Assembly: GCA_027922465.2 (NCBI GenBank)
Contig: BQMF02000027.1
Location: forward strand, 682,001-746,000
DNA from: Turritopsis dohrnii
Taxonomy: Eukaryota > Cnidaria > Hydrozoa > Anthoathecata > Oceaniidae
Direction of reading: 5' to 3'
DNA: 64,000 nucleotides
Shown: positions 32,323 through 39,929 of the stretch, piece after piece
Numbering within the stretch: the stretch's first letter is position 1
Layout: every line of letters starts with the position of its first letter
The notes under the pieces: generated by a model
The model's database searches: none
The model's input: the letters and a program-made list of their open reading frames with translations, nothing else
Told to the model about the DNA's origin: nothing
Made by a program: the position numbers and the translations under genes

Positions 32323-32413
32323 CTATGAAGCGTGAGATCAGAACTTGAAGAGGGGTCCAACGGTTAGACCTCCTTGGAAGATGTCGTTTTGTAGCTTTAC
32401 CAAGCTACAAAAC
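32323..32413. repeat. Duplicated BRO segment and perfect hairpin
   Basis: ATACTATGAAGCGTGAG and AACTTGAAGAGGGGTCC repeat a segment of the BRO-like gene (30420-30470), with small deletions. It ends in a perfect 12-bp stem GTTTTGTAGCTT/AAGCTACAAAAC with loop TACC at 32386-32413. This lies between the BRO-like gene (plus) and a minus-strand gene, a position where a bidirectional terminator hairpin would be expected, but that is speculation. Confidence 0.55.
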
Positions 32414-32436
32414 ATAAGGAGGAGGTGCCTCATACA

Positions 32437-33083
32437 TCATATAGCAGGTACACTCGGGGTATCTGAACTGCTCACGAGCTTTTTTGCGATTTCTTCACGA
32501 CCATCTTTCCTTCCACGTTCCAAAAGCTCTTCCTTTTGATGTTCATATAGCTGTTTGATTACCTTCCTTGATCGTTTTCGCAGATCTCGCTTCATACCTG
32601 TGTAACGCTGTTTGGCCGCTATAATTTGAGTAAATTCAGGATGATCGATGGTACCGTCTTCGTAGACTTTTGATATTAGCACACACAAGCTGTCTAAAGT
32701 GGTCTATGCAGCGAATGCGATATCATGATTTTTCTGTCTTTTTACATCGAAAATAGAGCCACTTTTTTGAATGACTATCGTTCTTAGACCCACAACAAGA
32801 GCTGTCACACACAGAGCGATGCTCATCGAAGTATCCATTCCTGATATCAAGCATGTAATCTCACCAGCAGAGAGTACAACATTCACCGCGATCAGAAAGT
32901 AAGATATATATTTCGCACTGTTGAGTAGTATGAAAATTTGCGCTCTAAAGCTGTTTGGTATTCTAGTTCCCGAGATAGGTGTGCTTCCGTCTCCTTAACC
33001 GTTTGAACTCTGAAGTTTTGTGCGTATCTATCCTCAGGGTCTGATAAAACAGGATATAGCTTCTCCGTGTTCACGTCGTACAT
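32437..33083 (-). pseudogene. Polinton glycine-rich membrane protein, broken
   Basis: Starts MYDVNTEKLYPVLSDPEDRY at 33083, then a charged helical part (VKETEAHLSRELEYQTALER), then a hydrophobic/Ala-Gly-type part (GEITCLISGMDTSMSIALCV, ALVVGLRTIVI), then a helical C-terminus (EDGTIDHPEFTQIIAAKQRY). Frames change near 32890 and near 32700. Its counterpart in Polinton 2 is the intact gene at 61789-62385. Two membrane segments flanked by helices suggest a virion or membrane-remodelling protein. Function unknown. Confidence 0.55.
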
Positions 33084-33095
33084 AGCTATCTGTTT

Positions 33096-33763
33096 ATTTG
33101 AAGACGACGAGCATATTGATAGCTTGTAAATCAAGTTTCCTGTTTTGATCGTCAGTGACGTAAATTGAGGTTCTCAACGTTCCTGTTGAACATAGGGCGC
33201 TCATAGTGATACGACATGATGTCGCCATACTCGTACTCTGGCTTCTGAAGTCTAAAAATGTGCACCATTTTTGTAGTTGTACCGTTCAGCAGAATATAGC
33301 TGTTTTAGAATTGCTCACAGTATAGACGTATAGACTTGAACGGAGAAAAGTTTGAAAAAGACTTGTAGAGGCCTTCTATAAAAAATCTATGTTTCGGAGT
33401 TTTTAGACCTAGCAAGTGTAGAAGACCTTCCGTAATTATTACCCGGTATCCTTTGAATACTGATAACTGAAGCTTACCATCACATATCTGATCTAGATAT
33501 ACGCTTCCAAGTGATCTTGCATTTATATTATCGCGAATATTCTTTGACGTATGTAACCCAGGTGTGAAGTCAATTTGGATTGGCTTGGGGTCTGTTGCTA
33601 CTTGATCTTTTGAGATGGTTATCGTTTGATGTTTCTCCAGGTTGAGCCACCCTACGTATAACACTGCTTCTTTTATCACAATTTCTGTTCCTTCTTTTAA
33701 CTCTGTTGGTAACTTGGTTTCTTCAAGATGAGTGACGTTCAGATATATTTCACGCTGCTGCAT
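33096..33763 (-). pseudogene. Probable Polinton minor capsid (penton-type) protein, broken
   Basis: Starts MQQREIYLNVTHLEETKLPT at 33763 and is open to 33305; after a stop the homologous reading resumes (TTKMVHIFRLQKPEYEYGDI) to about 33150 and ends near 33096. The beta-rich sequence with a length of about 220 residues, its place near the other structural genes, and my memory of the PX (minor capsid, single jelly-roll) protein of Polintons support the call; no catalytic motif exists to confirm it. Divergent from the 353-codon gene, with 14 bp between the two start codons, sharing the TTATTATAAGAG spacer. Confidence 0.5.
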
Positions 33764-33777
33764 TTATTATAAGAGAA

Positions 33778-34839
33778 ATGAGCTACAAGATAAAGTATAT
33801 GCCAAAATTTGGGCAATCCAGTACGCTCTTAGCTGCTAAGGAACTCTGGGAGCAAAGGATCGTTGTGGATCAACAGGGTAACTTTTTCATCGCTAAGTTT
33901 CGCGATATTTTCTCATTTCCGTTTGTACCCATGGAGAATGACAGATGGCTTGATATCGACATGTACCCAGGACAGTTATCTTTTGCTACCTGGTTAGCCA
34001 CGACTGGTTGCGGTATATCCATGCAACATCTATACCATAAGAACCCTATGATTGCGAGCATCTACCGATTCCACGTCTATTTTCAGATACGTCTCATCTT
34101 GAAGCAACTTGGAATTGCTCTACCAAGTGAATTAAGCTTCAATGGGCGAGATAACAAATACAATTCAAGTGCGTTCAAGACGCTCTCTGCAGAGTTTGAC
34201 ATACCAACTGACAAGTTCTTCTGGCGATACCCCGCTGGCATGCGGAGAATTGGTAAGAGTTGGGAATTCTATGTTCAAAACAATGTCAAGGCCGGCTTAA
34301 GTAGAGCTGGCATACAACGCCTGTCGCAGAGTAAGCGGATGTACGCGCGAATGCTTTTAGAAAGTCAGGCGAGTGCACATTCTGTTATAGCGGGTGATAC
34401 CAGACGTGCCTTGGATGCGCAAAAGATCTTCACGACGGCAGTAGAACAAACGATCCTGAAAGACACCTCTTTAGCGGAAGAGATTGGTAAGTTCCAGAAA
34501 GCCTTCAGTTACGCTAGATCGGAACCTGATTTTGGAGTTGCGGTCGGTACATATCTGATACCCAGCAATTTGAAGCTTGGGAATCTCGACAACATCTCTG
34601 ATTTTTCGACAAAACTTACCGTTGCGACGCACATCGGTAAACTACCACCACCGCCACCAAAACAACACTCCTTAGGAAGCTTTCAGGGTCGCAGAACGGT
34701 TTCTTCACACCCTCGTCGTCAGCATCATCATCAGCCTCTTTTAACGTCTTCCGCTGCTAAGCAACATGAAGAAGAAAAGCAGGCTCTCATGTGGGTAGGT
34801 GGTGGATTAATTGCTCTTCTTTTGTATTTCAAACCATAG
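33778..34839 (+). CDS. Conserved 353-residue Polinton protein with C-terminal membrane anchor
   Basis: An intact frame, the longest open gene of Polinton 1. N-terminal segments MSYKIKYMPKFGQSSTLLAA and MENDRWLDIDMYPGQLSFAT, a helical middle (AGLSRAGIQRLSQSKRMYAR), a low-complexity linker with PPPPPK and His-rich stretches, and a single C-terminal membrane segment (ALMWVGGGLIALLLYF). The C-terminal end of a homologous gene is found at the edge of Polinton 2 (63805-63999, minus). The family is known to me only as an uncharacterised Polinton protein; a virion-associated role is inferred from its structural neighbours. Its end overlaps the end of the convergent coiled-coil gene by 33 bp. Confidence 0.7.
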   Translation: MSYKIKYMPKFGQSSTLLAAKELWEQRIVVDQQGNFFIAKFRDIFSFPFVPMENDRWLDIDMYPGQLSFATWLATTGCGISMQHLYHKNPMIASIYRFHVYFQIRLILKQLGIALPSELSFNGRDNKYNSSAFKTLSAEFDIPTDKFFWRYPAGMRRIGKSWEFYVQNNVKAGLSRAGIQRLSQSKRMYARMLLESQASAHSVIAGDTRRALDAQKIFTTAVEQTILKDTSLAEEIGKFQKAFSYARSEPDFGVAVGTYLIPSNLKLGNLDNISDFSTKLTVATHIGKLPPPPPKQHSLGSFQGRRTVSSHPRRQHHHQPLLTSSAAKQHEEEKQALMWVGGGLIALLLYFKP

Positions 34840-35607
34840 CCAGTTGCCTATCACACCAACCCCTAAAACTACTACTAGCCATACATTGCTTTCTAGAGCT
34901 ATGACACCTTTCTTCATAAAGTTTAAGAGCCAGCTTACAACACTTAAGATGATCTCCGGCAATGCAGCTCCAAGTTTACTTGCAAGTTTTCCAAGAAGGC
35001 GTCCAAGTGCTTCGAGCTGCTTCTTCACCCATTGCTGCACACCAGCTCTTCCAGAAGCAGCAGGAGGAGAACTTCCTGGAGTAGGAGCACCACCAACTGT
35101 GAGAGAGGTTGCTATCGTTGATATTACCAGCGAAAACGCTGTTAAGATTGAAACAATTGTGATCCCTTGCTCTCCAAAGAGGATGCGAAGTTTCTCCCCT
35201 AGTATTCTATCCTTGTCGAGGACTTTGAACACCGTCTCTTTGATGCGCGATCATTGGCTATACAAATCTTTGCGATTAGTACTCAACGCCTCTAGTCGCA
35301 CTGCACGCTCCACTGTCAAATGGGAGAGTCGCTGTTTTATCTCTTCTTGCATTTCATGTTCACTGGTTTCACCTAGTTTACGTTCTTCTCTTGCTATTCG
35401 ACTATCAACTTCGCTCAGTTTTGCTACATTAATTTTCATCTCCCCACGTATTCGTTTTAGTGCTTTGTCTAAGCCTCTAAGTTCACGGAGAGGAAATTCA
35501 ATCCCTTGCTCGCGTAAGATCTCCTCCGTCTCTAAAGTTTTTTGGGTGCCTTGATCGAGCATTTCATTCAATACCTCCTCTACATCTGAGATTTTGTCGA
35601 TGACTTA
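34807..35607 (-). pseudogene. Polinton coiled-coil membrane protein, C-terminal half, frameshifted
   Basis: Coiled-coil part on 35607-35251 (LRELRGLDKALKRIRGEM, then long charged helix), a frame change at about 35232-35260, and the rest on 35232-34807: VLDKDRILGEKLRILFGEQG, ITIVSILTAFSLVISTIATS (membrane), a Gly/Pro linker, LGRLLGKLASKLGAALPEII and a last membrane segment. It matches the second half of the gene at 62441-63718 of Polinton 2; the N-terminal half of that gene has no counterpart here. A role in the virion membrane or scaffold is inferred only. Confidence 0.65.
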
Positions 35608-35658
35608 ATTATTATCCAAGCTATTTATTTCGGGCTCCGTCGGTATGGTGTTGTCTAG

Positions 35659-36623
35659 ATGAGGCTGCCGAATCTAGGTGCTATTGATGTCAATCTACCA
35701 GAATCTCTCAAGCTCACGTTTGATATCAAGCTAAACTCCACCGATACAGGACACTACATCGTCAACAACTTAGAAAAGGCGTTGACCGAACAGTTGATTA
35801 TCAGTCCTGGCAGCTGTCTATGGTAACTGTTTTGCCATTCCTCTATGGGAATGTTTTGAAGTCATTAAACATCTCCCTTTTGTACAGCTTGATGATCGCT
35901 TAAGCTTCCAAATTAAATTTGCAGAGTACGAAAAGGTCATCAAAGATACAGGATCAGGATCAGGTGCTTCGAAGAAAGATCCTGGCGGCACCTACACTAT
36001 CTCCAACATTGCTCTAGAATTCGACAAGGTAGAAGAGTCTGAGTTCAAACTAAAAGTCTACAACGAACTTGCCAATAGACGAATACCCTACACGCGTGTG
36101 CATAGGCATAGAATAATCCTTTTGAACAAGAAAGATACCGCCTGGAGTATACAGATAAAAATACCCAGTGAGAGTTTAAAAGCTCTTGTTCTATTCTTTC
36201 TTGATCCTGACAAACGAAAAACATACGCTATGGATAACACCCATTACTACAACCCGAAAATCAGCAAGGTAGATATTACCATCGAAGGAGAGCCTAATCA
36301 GCTCTTTACACACGGCTTACTTCCGAAAGACATGTATACCCCAGCATGGAAGTATTTCAGTTTCGATAAGGAGACGGCCATTAGTCCTGCTAACTTCTTC
36401 GATTCTAATTACTGTCTTTTTATCGACTTTCGAAGTGTTGCCGACAACACTCTACATGGTGCAGGGAGGTATGTCAGATGGTGTCACATTGCAGATCACC
36501 AAAAAAGCTAATGGTGCGGGAGCCATTCAATTATACGCTTTTGTGCTACAAGATGGACAGATTAACTTTTCCAATGCACTCTTCCACAGTGTAACCTTCA
36601 AAAAAAGAAATGGACCTTGTTAA
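35659..36623 (+). pseudogene. Polinton major capsid protein (double jelly-roll type), broken and shortened
   Basis: From an ATG at 35659 (MRLPNLGAIDVNLPESL) through pieces in changing frames (FDIKLNSTDTGHYIVNNLEK, FQIKFAEYEKVIKDTGSG) to a longer open stretch from about 36060 (SEFKLKVYNELANRRIPYTR, FFDSNYCLFIDFRSVADNTL) and a C-terminal stretch ending near 36623 (LQITKKANGAGAIQLYAFVL). The FRSxxDNxLHG...L-I-KKA-x-AG pattern is what I know from the C-terminal jelly roll of Polinton major capsid (PY) proteins. Frame changes near 35820, 35880 and 36470; the length (about 320 codons) is below the 500-600 of complete proteins. It forms the capsid hexamers in the family. Confidence 0.7.
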
Positions 36624-37214
36624 AGATCCTTGTACGATAATTTTTTCACGACCGACAGGCTGTGGCAAGACGGAACTGGTTCTACACTTACTACAGAACC
36701 AGTTCAAGCACCACTTTGACTATATCGTCGTTCGTTGTCCTTCCCTTAGATGGAATACAACCTATAAAGACTGTACGATTCTCTGGGAAGATGATGATGT
36801 TTTTCTGATTGAACCTACACCCCAACAGGACTTACTATGTTGGATCGAGAGATCCACCAAGCAATTTGCAGGGCAAGAAACCTTATTTAACATCGATGAT
36901 TCTATAGCTGTTGGGATACTCGATAAGAAGAGAAGCTCACTTCTAGATCTAACTACCACAGACGTCATCACGAACATAGTCTATGGCTTCTCACCCAAGT
37001 CTACACAGCTCTTCCAAAGAACATCAGACGACAGGCAAAGATGCTATTCACTTGGTATCCTAAGCAGTTGAGCGACGCCAAGTTTATCTGCGAGGAAACC
37101 AATGTCATCTCTAAAAACGACTGGAGTGGTGTCTTCCAACACTTGAAGGATTCGAAACACGCTTATGTTTACATGCGATGTGAGTTTCCTTGGAGTTACA
37201 AGGTCGTTCAATAA
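36610..37214 (+). pseudogene. Polinton genome-packaging ATPase (FtsK/HerA type), frameshifted
   Basis: ATG at 36610. Walker A SRPTGCGKTEL at residues 13-23 and a Walker B-like LFNIDDS at about residue 97, then LLDLTTTDVITNIVYGFSPK. The frame is lost near 37040; the homologous C-terminal part (LSDAKFICEETNVISKND and the SYKVVQ end) is in another frame to the TAA at 37212-37214. The FtsK/HerA ATPase (A32-like) drives DNA into preformed capsids in Polintons, virophages and large DNA viruses. It overlaps the major capsid gene end by 14 bp, a typical neighbour. The frame change makes it inactive. Confidence 0.85.
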
Positions 37215-37227
37215 GTAGTTTATATAC

Positions 37228-38421
37228 TTATTGAAGATAGGTACCTAAAAATTTCTTTTCATCCTCATCATAATACCAATCCCACAGTCTACTCGGATGC
37301 ATAGCAACCTTTATCAGGTCGTAGTAGAGATCTTTCCCGAATCGACGCTTGTGGTGATAACAAAATAAGTCTTCATGTATAGCGTCATAACCTAACCAGA
37401 TTCGACACAGTGTTATAATCATGAAGTGCCCCTCCATTGCTGCTACTTCCATTACCCAGTCAAACTTTGTTGCACCCCACTCCTTGCACACCTTGACAAT
37501 CTCGAGATGACCATTGGAAGCTGCCGCTATCATTAAAATATAAAAATCAGTCGCGCCACACTCCTTGCATAGTATAACTATATCAATGTGACCCTTTCTA
37601 CATGCTGCTAACATTGCTTTGTCAAAATCCATGGCACCATACTCCTTTAACAAGCTTTTGCAAGCTGCCATTTCCATTGCCTCGTCAAAATCAGTCGCTC
37701 CCAACTCCTTGCAGAGTTTGATGATCTCGACGTGACCCTTATCTATATATTAACAGCCGATTCTCCGTCTGTCTGTCTGTCTGTTTGTTTGTTAGTTTGT
37801 TTGTAAGTCACGCAAAATGGTAGATGTGAACTGCGAAAGAGAGTCAGTAATGTAAGATCACACATAAATTATTTCTCTTCTTGTGTCCGACGTCAGTGTG
37901 AAACCATTGTATTGAGACCCTAATCGAATGCGACGTGCGAAAAAAATGCGAAAATTATCTCGGTAACCAATAGGGATAACTGACGTTTTTTGGGGTCCGC
38001 AATACAGGTTATGGGGTGACGAGAAAATTTATGCCTAATTTTTTTTGCGACGAGTGTGTGACGTCATCAAAATCTCTGATCGACGATACCTCTGTAACGG
38101 TGCGTCATAGACATATGATCCCATACATTTTCTTGCTCAGAATTTTGAGCTCTACAAGATGGTAACACTTTCTATTCTTTTAATTTCTTAATTCCATTTT
38201 TCGTGAACTCTTTGGGAGGTGACACAACGCAGGCTGAACCTGGGCGGCAAGCGACGCCGCCTTGGCGGCTAGTAACTTGCTATTATCATTGCCTCGTTAA
38301 ACTCTGTCGCACCCCACTCCCTATACAGTTTGACAATATCGATGTCACCCTTGGAAGCAGCATTCCACATTAGTATGTTTACATCTTCCTCATTATCAAA
38401 TTTAGATTGGTTACTCGACAT
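37228..38421 (-). pseudogene. Ankyrin-like repeat protein, right copy, split by a Helitron
   Basis: Starts with MSSNQSKFDNEEDVN at 38421 (minus), then ankyrin-like units GATEFNEAMI..., a 531-bp Helitron-like insertion (37742-38272), then KECGATDFYILMIAAASNGH and KEWGATKFDWVMEVAAMEGH units, and a distinct C-terminal domain HEDLFCYHHKRRFGKDLYYD ending DEDEKKFLGTYLQ at 37228. The sequence directly left and right of the Helitron rejoins at a TA without loss or gain and leaves the repeat frame open. One further defect lies at about 37704 where the frame runs EMAACKSLLKEYG with a shortened unit. Paired inverted with 25548-26041. Confidence 0.8.
37742..38272 (-). mobile_element. Non-autonomous Helitron-like element (copy 2) inside the ankyrin-like gene
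   Basis: Starts TCTATATATTAACAGCC after A at 37741, ends GACGCCGCCTTGGCGGCTAG before T at 38273; CTGT/GTTT microsatellite after the 5' end; subterminal GGCGGC...GCCGCC hairpin. Sequence order is that of 8303-8758 (strand given relative to the interrupted gene; the element itself reads 5' to 3' on the plus strand). No target duplication, as for Helitrons. Confidence 0.85.
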
Positions 38422-38520
38422 CCTTTATCATATACAATTTTACAACTTGGAAATTTTTTACAAGTGGACAGAACTAAGTCAGGGGATTTCCCTGACTCAT
38501 TCAATATTCAGCATGATACC
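38402..38520 (-). promoter_or_regulatory. Promoter-like block upstream of the right ankyrin-like gene (copy 4 of 4)
   Basis: On the minus strand: ATGCTGAATATTGAATGA, GAGTCAGGG...CCTGACTTAG, TTCTGTCCACTTGTAAAAAA, then GTATATGATAAAGG before the ATG of the ankyrin-like gene. Same layout as copy 2 in the left arm. Confidence 0.6.
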
Positions 38521-38727
38521 AGTTTTCGATGATAGTGATGACGTCAACAGTTTTCGACGATAGTGCTGATCTCACCAGTTTTTGACGCATGCGCAGTATG
38601 GGTGGGGTGGTTTGGATTGATGGCGTCATCACTGCCTTAGAAACTGATGACGTCATCAGTTTTGCGCGAGTGTGTGTGCGTGTGTGTGCGCGTGTGTGTT
38701 GTCTTGAATTGGCCTTTCACTATCTCT
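38501..38727 (-). repeat. Polinton 1 right terminal inverted repeat
   Basis: Mirror of 24941-25146; ends in ...CCTTTCACTATCTCT. Contains GATGACGTCATCAG, GATAGTGATGACGTCAACAG, the GCGCATGCGTC block and a GTGTGTGC microsatellite. It has one extra ACGTCA-containing unit compared with the left copy. Confidence 0.85.
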
Positions 38728-38732
38728 GAGCC

Positions 38733-39057
38733 AGGTGGTAGTTAGGGCTTGGTATGGGATACCGAGTTAATCATGCGTTGGTAATCAACATCGTATTGTG
38801 CTGCTTTCTTGATCGTTTCCAAGTCCACTGCAGGACATGAGTTGTTCAGATTGATGAACTTTCTCACATGTATTGCCGTGCCAACATCGAAGCCAAGATT
38901 GTCTTGTTCAGTGTCTGTCAGGTGAGAGATCGGATTTGGGTGTCTACTACCATAATCACAAGGCATGTGTTTGCCCTTTAAGTAGCAGAGTCGGAACTGG
39001 AAGGCTTGGATCCTATCTCTATGATTGCTGATTCGGCGGGATGCAGGTTTTTGACGA
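38733..39057 (-). pseudogene. Gypsy pol fragment (RNase H end and spacer), continuation of 24940-23790
   Basis: On the minus strand from 39057: RISNHRDRIQAFQFRLCYLK, then MPCDYGSRHPNP (the DYxSRHP signature after Gypsy RNase H) and a linker with VDLETIKKAAQYDVDYQR leading towards the integrase zinc-binding region. It is the upstream neighbour of the integrase at 24940, from which Polinton 1 separates it. Truncated at 39057 by the LINE fragment. Confidence 0.75.
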
Positions 39058-39357
39058 TTGCCATTTCAAGAAATGATAGACTTCGCTATTGTGAAATGTA
39101 CCTTCTCAGGCATAAACGATCCAAACTGGCCGAAATATCTTCCGGTTAATCTCCAGGAGCAAAAACGCACTACACGATTTGACAACGAAATGATGGTTGA
39201 ACGTGGTGAAAAGGGCACTTTCGGTGACCAAGCATATGAAGCATTTCATGAACTGCCCAAAAAAATCAGATTACTTAGAAATAAAAAAGGTTTTGCTAAG
39301 GAGGCTAAGGCATATTACAGGGATAAAGCTCTTGCGAGATCTTTGTCTTTTTAATAT
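39058..39357 (+). pseudogene. 3' end of a non-LTR retrotransposon ORF (5'-truncated)
   Basis: About 98 codons without own start: RTTRFDNEMMVERGEKGTFG, then AYEAFHELPKKIRLLRNKKG and a tail with YYRDKALARSLSF, stop TAA. The F-N-x-LP-x-x-IR ... K...L pattern is the usual end of CR1/Jockey-like LINE reading frames; compare the LINE end at 47843-48079. Downstream 39358-39696 is its 3'UTR, ending in an AAT microsatellite. Confidence 0.6.
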
Positions 39358-39693
39358 GATATTTGTAGAATTTTGGGTCTGATGCATTAATTTTGTTGTC
39401 TTTTTGATTTGCCGTTCAATTGAGATCTCAATCGTTCTGCTTTTGTTAGACTTTGAGTCTTGTCCGATCGGCAATCCATTCTCGAATCATTTTCCCATTT
39501 TCATTTACCTAACCAATTCATTTTTTCGCAGATCTTTTGCTTTTAAAGTTATTTATTAGTTTTTAGTGTATATATATGAAGTTTTTAAATATAGTAATGT
39601 ATAATATACTGCTTATATTATTTACATTCTTTTTATTTATTTATTTAATTTCTAGGGTGAAGAACCATATTTGTATTTTATGGACCCAAATAA

Positions 39694-39727
39694 ATGTTTT
39701 AATAATAATAATAATAATAATAATAAT
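39694..39727 (+). repeat. AAT microsatellite at a LINE 3' end
   Basis: About nine AAT units following TTTT at 39692. Short tandem repeats of this kind terminate many CR1/L2-like LINEs. Confidence 0.7.
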
Positions 39728-39929
39728 CATTTATTTGGCTTCAATTAAATGTACAATTGGCCTAAACATAAAATAAAATAGTTAAAATCAATGATAAAAT
39801 TAAAATAAGAGAAACACTATTAATTAAAAACTATTAATATATGTACATGTTAAAAAAAAATACAAAATTTAATATTACACATGGCATATCGCCCAAAATG
39901 ACATAAGTTACATAAAAAGTTAAAAAAAA

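Larger units (their letters stand above)
24941..38727. mobile_element. Polinton/Maverick 1, 13,787 bp, complete ends, degenerate genes
   Basis: Both ends start 5'-AG: left AGAAATAATAAAAGG, right (minus strand) AGAGATAGTGAAAGG; the element is flanked by GAGCC at 24936-24940 and 38728-38732. Polintons have AG...CT ends and 5-6-bp duplications. It encodes a retroviral-type integrase, polymerase N-terminal part, packaging ATPase, major capsid-like and minor capsid-like proteins and several accessory genes. Known biology: self-synthesising DNA transposons related to adintoviruses, replicated by a protein-primed DNA polymerase B and inserted by the integrase. Here the polymerase domain is missing and most genes contain stops or shifts, so the copy cannot move by itself. 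It landed inside a Gypsy pol gene. Confidence 0.93.

Noticed and set aside
33096..33763. Calling this gene the cysteine protease of the Polinton
   Set aside because: No His-Asn/Asp-Cys signature of the Ulp1-like protease is visible in this gene or elsewhere in Polinton 1; the protease gene seems absent or unrecognisable.
34811..35554. 247-codon plus-strand frame
   Set aside because: Antisense shadow of the coiled-coil membrane protein; serine/threonine-rich composition is produced by the opposite-strand codons.
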